This document shows positions 1 through 9,316 of a stretch of 64,000 bases of DNA, piece by piece; within the stretch, counting starts at the first letter, position 1, and each line of letters begins with the position of its first letter. The DNA lies in assembly GCF_000211835.1 (NCBI RefSeq), contig NZ_AEGR01000080.1, positions 1-64,000 on the forward strand, in the 5' to 3' direction. The notes beneath the pieces are model-generated. The model was not told the origin of the DNA. It saw only the letters and a list, made by a program, of their open reading frames with translations, and ran no database searches. The position numbers and the translations under genes were made by a program. This DNA comes from Hylemonella gracilis ATCC 19624 (GTDB lineage Bacteria; Pseudomonadota; Gammaproteobacteria; Burkholderiales; Burkholderiaceae_C).

Positions 1-68
1 CCGCTGCGCGAGGTTCGCTGCCCCCCGAGGGGGCCTTCGCGCCTTGGGACGGCCCGGCGGCGCTCAAG
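1..68 (+). repeat. Partial copy of Comamonadaceae-type GC-rich palindromic repeat
   Basis: The core is CCCCCC-GA-GGGGGC followed by a CGGCCCGGCGGCGCT segment. It resembles the copies near 6203 and 7250 in the blocks TTCGCT, C5-6/G5-6 and CGGCCCGGC. It lies inside the open frame of the hydroxylase on the opposite strand and is cut by the window edge. The family name is from memory of such genomes, not from a search. Confidence 0.55.
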
Positions 69-850
69 GCGACCGCGTCCAGCTTGATTTGTTTCTCGTG
101 CCCGATGCCGATGCTGTGATGGCGTCGATGAAAGCGCGGACTGATCCAGAGGCGTTCGCCCCAGCGACCGAACCAGAGACGCAGGTTGGCGTGGTGCAGA
201 CTCTCGCTGAGTTGCGTGATGGCGACGATGGCGACGAACTGCCCCGGCGCGACGCCGATGATCTGGGCCAGCGTGACCAGCAGCAGATCGCGGATCACGT
301 CGTCCAGCAGGTGATTGCGGTTGTCGCTCCACACCGTCATCTGCCGCTGGGAATGGTGCAGCGCGTGCAGACGCCACCACCATTCGAAGTGGTGTTGACC
401 GCGGTGCAGCCAGTAGTCGAAGAAATCCATGACCAGCAGGTAGAGCAGGAAGCTCACCACGGCGTGGTCGGTCACGCCGGGCCACAGGTCATCGAGGTGG
501 AAGGTTGGCATGCCGTGCACGCGCAGCCAGCCGATGGCATCGTCCAACACCGGCATCAGCGTGAAGAACAGCACCAAGCGGAACAGACCCAGCCGGTGGA
601 TCAGGGTGTAGATGATGTCGGGGCGGATGGCCAAGCGGTCGCTCACCGGCTCCACCGGACGCCAGCGTTGCAGCGGCGCGATCAGCAGCACCATCACGAC
701 GAGCTGGATCAAGCCGACCAGCAGCCAGCCGGTGCCGTCGTAGGCGTCCTCCAGGAAATTGCCCAGCCCCGCCATGAACGCGAGCGGTTGCACCACCGTC
801 TCGAACAGCCATTGCTGCGCGAGGTCGAAAGCGTGCACGAGCCAGTCCAT
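1..850 (-). CDS. Fatty acid hydroxylase / sterol desaturase family membrane protein (3' end outside window)
   Basis: Predicted integral-membrane di-iron oxygenase. The three histidine clusters of the family are visible: HRGQH near residue 147, HALHH near 161 and HRRHH near 243, set among hydrophobic segments. The reading frame is still open at base 1, so the C-terminus is missing. Its last visible part runs through a GC-rich palindromic repeat, giving a Gly/Pro/Ala-rich tail unlike the enzyme fold. It starts 7 bases after the stop of the deacetylase gene, so it is the last gene of a three-gene minus-strand operon. The fold assignment is firm; the substrate (sterol, hopanoid, fatty acid or other lipid) cannot be told. 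Confidence 0.82.
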   Translation of the reverse strand, partial: MDWLVHAFDLAQQWLFETVVQPLAFMAGLGNFLEDAYDGTGWLLVGLIQLVVMVLLIAPLQRWRPVEPVSDRLAIRPDIIYTLIHRLGLFRLVLFFTLMPVLDDAIGWLRVHGMPTFHLDDLWPGVTDHAVVSFLLYLLVMDFFDYWLHRGQHHFEWWWRLHALHHSQRQMTVWSDNRNHLLDDVIRDLLLVTLAQIIGVAPGQFVAIVAITQLSESLHHANLRLWFGRWGERLWISPRFHRRHHSIGIGHEKQIKLDAVALSAAGPSQGAKAPSGGSEPRAA

Positions 851-857
851 GCCGCGA

Positions 858-1685
858 TTATTTCTCAGCCGAGGGATGGGCCGCGATCCAGGCCCGGAAA
901 TCCGGGTGATCGCGCAGGGTCCGGAAGCAGAAGCCGCGCTGTTTCAGTCCCTCGATCAGCGGCTCCAGCACGGCCGGGGCCCAAGGGTCCTGCCGCGACC
1001 AGATGCCCAGGTGGGCCATCAGCACGTCACCGGGCCGGATGTCGCGCAGGGCCTGGCGCAACAACAGATCATTCGGGAACTTGTCACTCGGCAATTCATC
1101 GCCAAGGAAACCCGCCGCCGACCAGCCCACGTGCAGGTATCCGCCGCCCGCGCAGGCCTGAGCGGCGGCCAGCAAGGCTGGCGAGGTCTTGCCCCCGGGA
1201 GCGCGGTACAGCGGCAGCGGCGCGACCCCCGTGATCTCGCGCAGACGGGTGTCCGCGGCCTTGATGTCGGCGCAGTAGCGAGCGGCGTCCCAGATCTGGT
1301 CCCGGCCGGCCTGAGCGCCGGCCGAGGCGCGCACGCGAAAGCGCACGCTGCCGTCCGGCTGCGGCAGGTCGGCACGCCAGTAGGTGTGGTTCAGGGTATG
1401 GGAGGCAAAGGCATGGCCTTCGGCGGCGCGCGCACGCCACCAGGCGGCCCAATGGGCGTTCGGCCCCACGCCCAGACTGCCATCACCCTCCTGCGTGCGC
1501 TCATTGGCCGCGAAGAAGGTGACGCGGACCTGCTGGCGCCGCAGGACCTGCGCGACCTGCTCCGCCACGCCCATGTGGCCCGTGTCCAGCGTCAGGTAGA
1601 CCGGCTTGACGCAGTCGTCAGCTTGGACGGTCGCGGCGGAAACAAGGAGGCAGCCCGCGAGCAGCCAGTCACTGGCGCGGCGCAT
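858..1685 (-). CDS. Secreted polysaccharide deacetylase (NodB homology) with altered metal motif
   Basis: 275 residues with a signal peptide (about 1-22). NodB-fold motifs are in order: motif 1 at residues 32-36 reads TLDTG, motif 2 is SHTLNH with His96 and His100, motif 3 is RAPGG near 165, and a late motif MAHLGIW lies near 223. In typical carbohydrate esterase family 4 enzymes motif 1 is TFDDG, where the first Asp is the base and the second binds metal; here the second Asp is Thr35. Both metal-ligand histidines remain. The start overlaps the propeller gene by 17 bases, indicating translational coupling. Periplasmic hydrolysis of an acyl or N-acetyl group is likely; the substrate is unknown. 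Confidence 0.85.
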   Translation of the reverse strand: MRRASDWLLAGCLLVSAATVQADDCVKPVYLTLDTGHMGVAEQVAQVLRRQQVRVTFFAANERTQEGDGSLGVGPNAHWAAWWRARAAEGHAFASHTLNHTYWRADLPQPDGSVRFRVRASAGAQAGRDQIWDAARYCADIKAADTRLREITGVAPLPLYRAPGGKTSPALLAAAQACAGGGYLHVGWSAAGFLGDELPSDKFPNDLLLRQALRDIRPGDVLMAHLGIWSRQDPWAPAVLEPLIEGLKQRGFCFRTLRDHPDFRAWIAAHPSAEK

Positions 1686-2730
1686 GGTTTAGGGTCCAGA
1701 CCCCATGCGGCGATTTGCCGACCTTCACCTGCCGCACCACCTTGCGGGTCTGGGTGTCGATCACGCTGAGCCTGCCGGCCCAGCGCGAGCTCAGCAGGAT
1801 GTACCGGCCGTCCGCCGTCAAATCCATGCAATCCGGCCCACTGGGACCGGGGTACTCGTCCACCACCGCGAGATTCACGAAATCGATCTTGCTGATCGTG
1901 TTGGCCACCCGATTGCTCACCAGCACATGACGGCCGTCGCCCACCACCCGGAAGGCGTGCGCGCCCTCGCCGGTGGGCAGGGTTTGCTTCAGCTTGGGCG
2001 GCACGTCGGGCGAGGCACCCAGGGCGTAAATCTCCACGCCATCACCGCCGGTCAGGCCGATCAACAGATGACGGCCATCGGGCGTGCCGTACACGTCGGC
2101 CGGCAAGGTGCCCGTGGAGATGCGCCAGAGCAGCTTTTGCGTCGGGATGTCGATGGCGACGAGTTCGCTGCTGTCCTGCATGGTGACGTAGGCCGTGGTG
2201 CTGGCCGCGTCAATCCAGATATGGCTGGGCGTGCGCCGGGTCGGGATGCGCTTGGCCAGCGTCAGGTTCTCGCCGTCCCAGCGGTAGATGTCCACATGGT
2301 TGAGCCGGTTGGCCGCGGTCACGAACCACTGCATGTCGGGCGAGAAGCGCAATTGGTACGGGTCCAGGATGCCGCGCACCGTGCGCTGCACTTCGGCCGT
2401 GCGCGGATCGATGAAGGTCAGGGAGTCACCAAAGGCATTCGCGATGATGAGGGACTTCTCATCCGGCGTGAGGTAGAGATGGTGCGGTTCCTTGCCGGTG
2501 GGAATGCGCTTGATCTCCTCCCAGGTGCTCGGATCGATCACGCTGACGTCCGCGTCCTTGGAGTTGAGCACGAAGATCGGTGGCTCATCACCCGCCGCGC
2601 GCGCCAGTCCGTGCAAGAAGGGCAACAGGGCCAAGCACAGTCCCGCCCAGGCTTGGCGCGCAGTCCACGCGGAGCGGGGGAGCTGTCGAGGGCTGAGGGA
2701 AGCGAAACGGGGGAATGGCAGAAAGACCAT
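1669..2730 (-). CDS. Secreted YVTN-type beta-propeller protein
   Basis: 353 residues. A long basic and hydrophobic N-terminus ends in ARA/AGD near residue 46 and looks like a signal peptide. The mature part is built of repeated blades carrying motifs such as VSVIDPSTWEEIKRIPTG and LSVIDTQTRKVVRQVKVG, typical of YVTN/cytochrome-d1-like seven-bladed propellers. No haem-binding CXXCH or catalytic motif is seen, so a binding or scaffolding role in the periplasm is more likely than catalysis. First gene of the operon with the deacetylase and membrane hydroxylase. A start further downstream, giving a shorter signal peptide, cannot be excluded. Confidence 0.8.
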   Translation of the reverse strand: MVFLPFPRFASLSPRQLPRSAWTARQAWAGLCLALLPFLHGLARAAGDEPPIFVLNSKDADVSVIDPSTWEEIKRIPTGKEPHHLYLTPDEKSLIIANAFGDSLTFIDPRTAEVQRTVRGILDPYQLRFSPDMQWFVTAANRLNHVDIYRWDGENLTLAKRIPTRRTPSHIWIDAASTTAYVTMQDSSELVAIDIPTQKLLWRISTGTLPADVYGTPDGRHLLIGLTGGDGVEIYALGASPDVPPKLKQTLPTGEGAHAFRVVGDGRHVLVSNRVANTISKIDFVNLAVVDEYPGPSGPDCMDLTADGRYILLSSRWAGRLSVIDTQTRKVVRQVKVGKSPHGVWTLNHAPRQ

Positions 2731-2814
2731 GAATCCAGGACAAAACGGTAATCACCAAGTGTATCCATTCCCGCATGCCGAAATCCCTCTCAACTGCGCA
2801 TGGAATGACACAGA

Positions 2815-3591
2815 TCAAAGTCCCAGCAAGGCACGGTCGGCGACTTCAAGCCAACGCCACTGCCCCGGCGCCAGATCGTCAGGCAGTTGCAGCGCGCCGA
2901 TGCGTGAGCGGTGCAAGGTCTCGACGCGGTTGCCCACGGCGGCCACCATGCGCTTGACCTGGTGGTACTTGCCATCCGTGAGGGTCAGGCGCAGGTGCTG
3001 GGGCGTGAGCAGTTCGCAGGCCGCGGCGCGCACCGGGTGCGGGTCATCATCCAGCACCACGCCGTCCAGCAGGCGTTGCACGAAGGAAGCTTCCGCGGGG
3101 GACGGCACGGGATGCTTCAGGCCCACCTCATAGACCTTGGACACCTTGTGCCGGGGCGAGGCCAGCTTGTGGATCAATTGGCCATCGTCCGTCAGCAGCA
3201 GCAAGCCGGTGGTGTCCTGGTCCAGCCGCCCAACCGCCTGCACCCCCGCCGTCGCCCCTTTCTTGCCCTGGGCCGGGCGCTGGCGCAGCGGCAGCGGCAG
3301 CAGGGTGTAGACACTCGGCCAAGCGGAAGGCTTTTGCGAGCATTCATAGCCGGCGGGCTTGTTCAGCATGATCAGCGCCGAAAGATGGCAGACCCAGTCC
3401 AGACCGCCCTCGCGCAAGCCCGTGCGCCCCTCCAGCCCCTCCACCCGCAGGTGCAAGCCCTCAGGCTCAAACTCGGCCAGCGGATCGATGCACGCGGCAC
3501 CCGCCACGCTCACCCGCCCCTGCTGCACCAGCCCCGCGCACACGCGGCGCGCGCCAAAGCCCTGTCCAAACAAAATGTCCTGCAATTGCAT
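2815..3591 (-). CDS. rsuA: 16S rRNA pseudouridine synthase, RsuA family
   Basis: 258 residues. A short S4-like RNA-binding region (about 1-60: DILFGQGFGARRVCAGL) precedes the RsuA/RluB/E/F catalytic domain. The catalytic motif GRLDQDTTGLLLLTDDG supplies the Asp that attacks uridine; KVSKVYEV and GKYHQVKRM are the other family blocks. RsuA makes pseudouridine 516 of 16S rRNA. The frame is open well upstream, antisense to the ABC ATPase, but homology begins at MQLQDIL; an ATG three codons upstream (base 3600) is equally possible. Divergent from the ABC gene, with about 200 bases between. Confidence 0.85.
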   Translation of the reverse strand: MQLQDILFGQGFGARRVCAGLVQQGRVSVAGAACIDPLAEFEPEGLHLRVEGLEGRTGLREGGLDWVCHLSALIMLNKPAGYECSQKPSAWPSVYTLLPLPLRQRPAQGKKGATAGVQAVGRLDQDTTGLLLLTDDGQLIHKLASPRHKVSKVYEVGLKHPVPSPAEASFVQRLLDGVVLDDDPHPVRAAACELLTPQHLRLTLTDGKYHQVKRMVAAVGNRVETLHRSRIGALQLPDDLAPGQWRWLEVADRALLGL

Positions 3592-3795
3592 GGGCGGCAT
3601 TGTGCCCAGTCCTCGGGCGCGGCTGGACAGTCGGCTGGACGCGCGGCTTGAACGCAGTTGGGCATGCACCGTCTCGGCGCGGGGCCGGCCCTCATCGGGC
3701 ACGGATGCACCCAGGATTGCATACAAAATGGTGCGCAATTGACGCGCGCAAGCGCCTCCACGAGCGTCGCGAGGCGCGCGGAGCTGGCATGCTTG

Positions 3796-4848
<1,053 letters not shown>

Positions 4849-4904
4849 ATACCGCGATTCACCACCGTCCCTTCACCCCAACCCTCTTCACCAGGAGCTG
4901 CACC

Positions 4905-6185
4905 ATGTCCGAGACCTTGGAACCTCAAAACGACCTTCATTCCGGCCTGAGCCGACGCCATCTGCTGGCCGGTGTCGGGGGCATCCTGGCCACCGGCATG
5001 GCCCCGGCCATCCACGCCCAGGAGAAAGTCGTGCTGCGCTACCTGGGCACGGCGGTGAACCAGGACAAGGCCATCGCCGACAAGTTCAAGGCCGACACCG
5101 GCATCGAGATCCAGTACGTGGCCGTCACCACCGACGACGTGACCAAGCGCGCCGTCACCGCTCCCAACAGCTTCGACCTGATCGACACCGAGTACTTCTC
5201 GCTCAAGAACATCGTGCCCACGGGCAACCTCAAGGGCATCGACACGAAGAAGATCAAGAACGCCGACAAGATCACGCCCTTGTTCACCAAGGGTGAAGTC
5301 GCGGGCAAGAAGGTCGGCGACCAAGGCACCGCGCCCAAGAAAGTCATCTTCCTGGAAGGCGAAAAGAGCAAGAAGTTCGCGACCTCTCCGACCCAGTGGA
5401 TGACGCTGATTCCCACGGTCTACAACGCCGACACGCTGGGCATCCGCCCCGACCTGATCAAGCGCCCGATCAACAGCTGGGCTGAGTTGTTGAACCCCGA
5501 ATTCAAGGGCAAGGCGGCCATCCTGAACATTCCCTCCATCGGCATCATGGACGCGGCCATGGTGGTGGAAGCCAAGGGCATCCACAAGTACAAGGACAAG
5601 GGCAATATGACCAAGGCCGAGATCGACCTGACGATCAAGACCCTGATCGAAGCCAAGAAGGCCGGCCAGTTCCGCGCGCTGTGGAAGGACTTCAACGAAT
5701 CGGTCAACCTGATGGCCTCGGGCGAGGTCGTCATCCAGTCGATGTGGAGCCCGGCCGTGACCGCCGTGCGCAGCAAGGGCATCGACTGCACCTTCCAACC
5801 GCTCAAGGAAGGCTATCGCGCCTGGGCCGCCGGCTTCGGCCTGCCGGCCACGCTGTCGGGCAAGAAGCTGGACGCGGCCTATGTGTTCATCAACTGGTTC
5901 CTGGACGGCTGGGCGGGTGCTTACTTGAATCGTCAGGGCTATTACAGCGCCGTGCTCGACACCGCCAAGGCCCAGATGGAAGCCTACGAATGGGCCTACT
6001 GGATGGAAGGCAAGCCCGCCGCGCAGGACATCAAGAGCCCGCAAGGTTCGGTGATCGCCAAGGCCGGCAGCGTGCGCGATGGCGGCAGCTACGAGCAGCG
6101 CATGGGTGGCATTGCCTGCTGGAACGCCATCATGGACGAGAACGCGTACATGGTCAGAAAATGGAATGAATTTGTGGCGGCGTGA
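4905..6185 (+). CDS. Polyamine-type ABC importer, Tat-exported substrate-binding protein
   Basis: 426 residues; ribosome site AGGAG 7 bases before the ATG. The N-terminus has a twin-arginine signal (LSRRHLLAGVGGILATG, residues about 15-31) ending near AIHAQ, so the protein probably reaches the periplasm folded through Tat rather than Sec. The mature part is a PotD/PotF-like two-lobed solute-binding fold (family 1/8). It captures substrate for the adjacent permeases. The ligand is inferred to be a polyamine-like cation; related proteins bind other small amines, so the substrate is not certain. Confidence 0.85.
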   Translation: MSETLEPQNDLHSGLSRRHLLAGVGGILATGMAPAIHAQEKVVLRYLGTAVNQDKAIADKFKADTGIEIQYVAVTTDDVTKRAVTAPNSFDLIDTEYFSLKNIVPTGNLKGIDTKKIKNADKITPLFTKGEVAGKKVGDQGTAPKKVIFLEGEKSKKFATSPTQWMTLIPTVYNADTLGIRPDLIKRPINSWAELLNPEFKGKAAILNIPSIGIMDAAMVVEAKGIHKYKDKGNMTKAEIDLTIKTLIEAKKAGQFRALWKDFNESVNLMASGEVVIQSMWSPAVTAVRSKGIDCTFQPLKEGYRAWAAGFGLPATLSGKKLDAAYVFINWFLDGWAGAYLNRQGYYSAVLDTAKAQMEAYEWAYWMEGKPAAQDIKSPQGSVIAKAGSVRDGGSYEQRMGGIACWNAIMDENAYMVRKWNEFVAA

Positions 6186-6202
6186 ACGCCGTCCACAAAT
6201 TC

Positions 6203-6300
6203 GACCCCCAGGCTCCGCTCCCTTCGTTCGCTACGCCACTCCCCTGTGAGGGGGCGCTCCCAGCGGCCCGGCAAAGCCGGTTCCGCGGGAGCCCTGGAAC
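6203..6300 (+). repeat. GC-rich palindromic repeat, copy between binding-protein and permease genes
   Basis: This copy aligns base for base, with about one gap, to the reverse complement of 7250-7348: shared blocks CCCCCAGGCT, CTTCGT, TCGCT, CGCCA, CCCCTG, AGGGGGCG, GCCCGGC and AAGCCGG. The core CCCCT-GTG-AGGGG can form a hairpin. It fills most of the 154-base gap between the two importer genes and may act as an mRNA stabiliser or terminator-like structure, as other extragenic palindromes do; that role is inference. Confidence 0.7.
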
Positions 6301-6339
6301 GGCTTCGCTGCGCTCGCTTGAGGTTTGCATTCTCTTTCT

Positions 6340-7239
6340 ATGAACACGAATACCGCCACTTCCCTACGCACCCTGCCCGCTTGGTGGCAGGCCGGGCCGT
6401 TCGGGGCGGTGTTCCTGCTTTTCTTCCTGATTCCGCTGGCGCTCGTGCTGGTCGTCAGCTTCTGGCATTTCACCGAGTACGAACTGATCCCCGGCTTCAC
6501 ACTGGACAACTACCTCACCGTCTTCGAGGGCTGTTCGAGCCTGACCGACCAGGGCGACTTCTGCGTCACGCTGAGCACCTACCTGTCCACGCTCAAATTC
6601 TGTTTCCTGGTCTGGCTCACGACGCTGGTGCTGGGCTTTGCCATCGCCTATTTCCTGGCCTTCCATGTGCGCTCGCCAGGCATGCAGACGGTGCTCTTCG
6701 TGCTGTGCACCGTGCCCTTTTGGACCTCCAACGTCATCCGCATGATTTCCTGGGTGCCGCTGTTGGGGCGCAACGGCTTGGTCAATCAGATGCTGATGGG
6801 CCTCGGGCTGGTGGATCAGCCGGTGGAATGGCTGCTGTTCTCCGATTTCTCGGTGGTGTTGGCCTTCGTGCACCTCTACACCATGTTCATGATCGTGCCC
6901 ATCTTCAACAGCATGATGCGCATCGACCGCAGCCTGCTGGAGGCCGCGAGCGACGCAGGCGCTTCCGGCTGGCAGACGCTGTGGAACGTCGTCGTTCCGC
7001 TGTCCAAGACGGGCATCCTCATCGGTTCCATCTTCGTCATCACCATCGTGATGGGCGACTTCGTGACCATCGGCGTGATGGGTGGCCAGCAGATCGCCAG
7101 CGTGGGCAAGATCATTCAGGTGCAGACGCAGTACCTCCAGTTCCCGCTAGCGGCGGCCAACGCGGTCATCCTGCTGGCTGTGGTGCTGATGATCATCTGG
7201 GGCCTGACGCGCCTGGTCGACATACGGAAAGAGTTATGA
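6340..7239 (+). CDS. potB: Polyamine-type ABC importer, permease subunit 1
   Basis: 299 residues, PotB-like inner-membrane permease with about six transmembrane helices (first at about 20-45: FGAVFLLFFLIPLALVLVV). The EAA-type cytoplasmic loop that contacts the ATPase reads LLEAASDAGASGWQTLWNVVVPL. The ATG at 6340 was chosen over an upstream TTG because the upstream codons fall in the repeat. Its TGA overlaps the start of the second permease (ATGA), so the two are translationally coupled. It is bracketed by two oppositely oriented copies of the GC-rich repeat. Confidence 0.88.
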   Translation: MNTNTATSLRTLPAWWQAGPFGAVFLLFFLIPLALVLVVSFWHFTEYELIPGFTLDNYLTVFEGCSSLTDQGDFCVTLSTYLSTLKFCFLVWLTTLVLGFAIAYFLAFHVRSPGMQTVLFVLCTVPFWTSNVIRMISWVPLLGRNGLVNQMLMGLGLVDQPVEWLLFSDFSVVLAFVHLYTMFMIVPIFNSMMRIDRSLLEAASDAGASGWQTLWNVVVPLSKTGILIGSIFVITIVMGDFVTIGVMGGQQIASVGKIIQVQTQYLQFPLAAANAVILLAVVLMIIWGLTRLVDIRKEL

Positions 7240-8225
7240 GTGGGTCTTTAACGGGGACACCGCAGAGCCGGCTTCGCCGGGCTGCTGGTGTCGCCCCCTT
7301 GCAGGGGGGTGGCGAAGCGACACGAAGTGCGCGCAGCCTGGGGGTGAGTCGATCCGCGGGTTTCTGGCCCCTGGCCCTGGTCTTCACCCTCTTCGTGGTC
7401 TTTCTCTATGGCCCGATGGTCACGATCTTCGTGCTGAGCTTCCAGGGCCCGGAGGGCGGGTTGACCTTTCCGCTGCGCGGCGTTTCGCTGCACTGGTTTC
7501 GCCAGCTTGCCGAAGGCCTGGGCACGGTGGACATCGCGGCCGCGCTGCGCCGCTCCCTGCTCCTGGGTGCGGTGGTGATGGGTTTGACGGTCGTGTTGTC
7601 GGTGCTTGCGGGTCTGGCCTTCCGCAAGAAGCTACGGGGCGGCGACGCGCTGTTCTACGTCAGCGTGGCCAGCCTGATCATGCCCTCCATCATCATCTCG
7701 CTGGGCATCGGCCTGCAGTTCCGCCTGCTCGACGGCGGTCTCAAATGGCTGCTCGAGGCGCTCGGCGCGCACAGCCCTTACGCGCAAACCACGCTCGAGA
7801 ACTATGGCACAGCCCTCGGGCTCATGACCTCGGCCCTGGGCGCGCACCTGACCTGGACCCTGCCCTTCGGCCTGCTCATCATGTTCGCGGTCTTCAACCG
7901 CTTCAACCCGGCCTACGAAGAAGCCGCGCGTGACCTGGGCGCCACGCCCTGGCAGACCCTCCGCCACGTTGTGCTGCCACTGATCGGCCCCTCGGTCGTG
8001 GGCGTGGGCATGTTCGGCTTCACGCTGAGCTGGGACGAAATCGCCCGCACCTCACAGGCCATTGGCGACGTCAACACCCTGCCCCTGGAGCTGCAGGGGC
8101 TGACCAGCACCGTCACCACACCGGCCATCTACGCGCTCGGCACCGTGACCACGGTGGTCTCGCTGCTGGTCATGGGGCTGACCGTGGCGCTGGCCTGGTG
8201 GTTGGGACGGCGGCGCAAGGCCTGA
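7236..8225 (+). CDS. potC: Polyamine-type ABC importer, permease subunit 2 with repeat-derived N-terminus
   Basis: 329 residues, PotC-like permease. The recognisable fold starts at about residue 43 (FWPLALVFTLFVVFLYGP); the EAA loop reads YEEAARDLGATPWQTLRHVVLPL. The first 40 or so residues are Gly/Arg/Ser-rich and are encoded by a copy of the GC-rich palindromic repeat that remains in frame with the ATG overlapping the previous stop. The repeat therefore either became coding or was inserted between the old start and the first helix. No other convincing start lies after it. Convergent with xdhC, 4 bases apart. Confidence 0.87.
   Translation: MSGSLTGTPQSRLRRAAGVAPLQGGGEATRSARSLGVSRSAGFWPLALVFTLFVVFLYGPMVTIFVLSFQGPEGGLTFPLRGVSLHWFRQLAEGLGTVDIAAALRRSLLLGAVVMGLTVVLSVLAGLAFRKKLRGGDALFYVSVASLIMPSIIISLGIGLQFRLLDGGLKWLLEALGAHSPYAQTTLENYGTALGLMTSALGAHLTWTLPFGLLIMFAVFNRFNPAYEEAARDLGATPWQTLRHVVLPLIGPSVVGVGMFGFTLSWDEIARTSQAIGDVNTLPLELQGLTSTVTTPAIYALGTVTTVVSLLVMGLTVALAWWLGRRRKA
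7250..7348 (-). repeat. GC-rich palindromic repeat inside the potC-like coding sequence
   Basis: This is the inverted counterpart of the copy at 6203-6300, with a CCCCCTTGCAGGGGGG hairpin core. It contains no stop codon in the frame of the permease and so codes for residues about 5-38 of that protein. Confidence 0.75.
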
Positions 8226-8229
8226 GCGC

Positions 8230-9306
8230 TCAGGCGCCGCACACCCGTCCCGCCCACCCATCGGGCAAGGTCTCGCCCGGACCTCCCACGTCTTTCTCGC
8301 GCGCCTGCTTGGCCTGGGCCACGTCCACGTCGCGCGGCAGGGTGACCCCGTTCTTCACCGCCAGTACCTCGGCCATCACGCTGACCGCGATCTCGCTCGG
8401 GGTCTTGCTGCCGATGTAGATGCCGATGGGTCCACGCAGGCGCGCCAGGCTGTCCGGCGTCTGACCGAAGTGCGTGAACAGGCGCTCGCGCCGAGCTTCG
8501 TTGTTGCGACGACTGCCAATGGCGCCCACATAGAACGCCTCGGTGCCCAGGGCTTCCAGCAGGGCCATGTCGTCCAGCTTGGGGTCGTGCGTGAGGGCCA
8601 GCACGCAGGAGCGGCGGTCAGCGCGAAAGGCGCGCACCACGTCGTCCGGCATCTCGCCCGTCACGGCCGCGCCGGGCACGCGCCAGCCGCCCCGGTATTC
8701 CTCGCGCGGGTCGCAGACCGTCACGGCAAAGCCATTGAACAAGGCCATGGTCGCCAAGTACTCGGTCAATTGCCCGGCTCCGATCAGCAGCATGCGGTAC
8801 TCCGGGCCGAAGGTGTTGACAAGGGAGACGTCGTCCAAGCGCAAGGCCTCGGGCGTGGCGGCTTCGTCCAGCATGACCTGCCCGTCGGCCAAGCGCACGG
8901 TGCGCCGCATCAAACGGCCTGCGTCCAGCGCCTCGACCAAGGCTTGCAAGCGGGTGAGGTCCGGATCGCGCTCCAGCAGCAACTCCAACGTGCCGCCGCA
9001 AGGCAGGCCGAAGCGGTGCGCCTCGTCGGCGGTGATGCCGTATTTGACGAAACCCGTCGGCCCCGCCGGCAGGGCTGGTGCGTCGGTCGCCGATGTGGCC
9101 CCGGTGTAGCGGGCGATCAGGTCGTCCTCGATGCAACCGCCACTCACTGAACCGACCACGGCTCCATCGTCGGCCAGGGCCATGATGGACCCGATGGGCC
9201 GGGGCGAGGAACCCCAGGTGCGCACCACGGTGGCCAGGAGTGCGTGCCGCCCCGCCTGGCGCCAATCGCGCAGGCAGCGCAGCACGCGAACGTCCAGGTT
9301 GTCCAT
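8230..9306 (-). CDS. XdhC/CoxI family molybdenum-enzyme maturation factor
   Basis: 358 residues. The N-terminal XdhC_CoxI domain has GSSPRPIGSIMALADDG and SGGCIEDDL; the C-terminal Rossmann-like domain has LLIGAGQLTEYLA and VTVCDPREEY. Family members bind the sulfurated molybdenum cofactor and insert it into xanthine dehydrogenase or CoxL-type enzymes. Here it is the last gene of the cox cluster, 10 bases after coxG, so its client is most likely the CoxL-like protein encoded upstream. It corresponds to coxI of other carbon monoxide dehydrogenase clusters. Confidence 0.88.
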   Translation of the reverse strand: MDNLDVRVLRCLRDWRQAGRHALLATVVRTWGSSPRPIGSIMALADDGAVVGSVSGGCIEDDLIARYTGATSATDAPALPAGPTGFVKYGITADEAHRFGLPCGGTLELLLERDPDLTRLQALVEALDAGRLMRRTVRLADGQVMLDEAATPEALRLDDVSLVNTFGPEYRMLLIGAGQLTEYLATMALFNGFAVTVCDPREEYRGGWRVPGAAVTGEMPDDVVRAFRADRRSCVLALTHDPKLDDMALLEALGTEAFYVGAIGSRRNNEARRERLFTHFGQTPDSLARLRGPIGIYIGSKTPSEIAVSVMAEVLAVKNGVTLPRDVDVAQAKQAREKDVGGPGETLPDGWAGRVCGA

Positions 9307-9316
9307 GGACCCCGGC

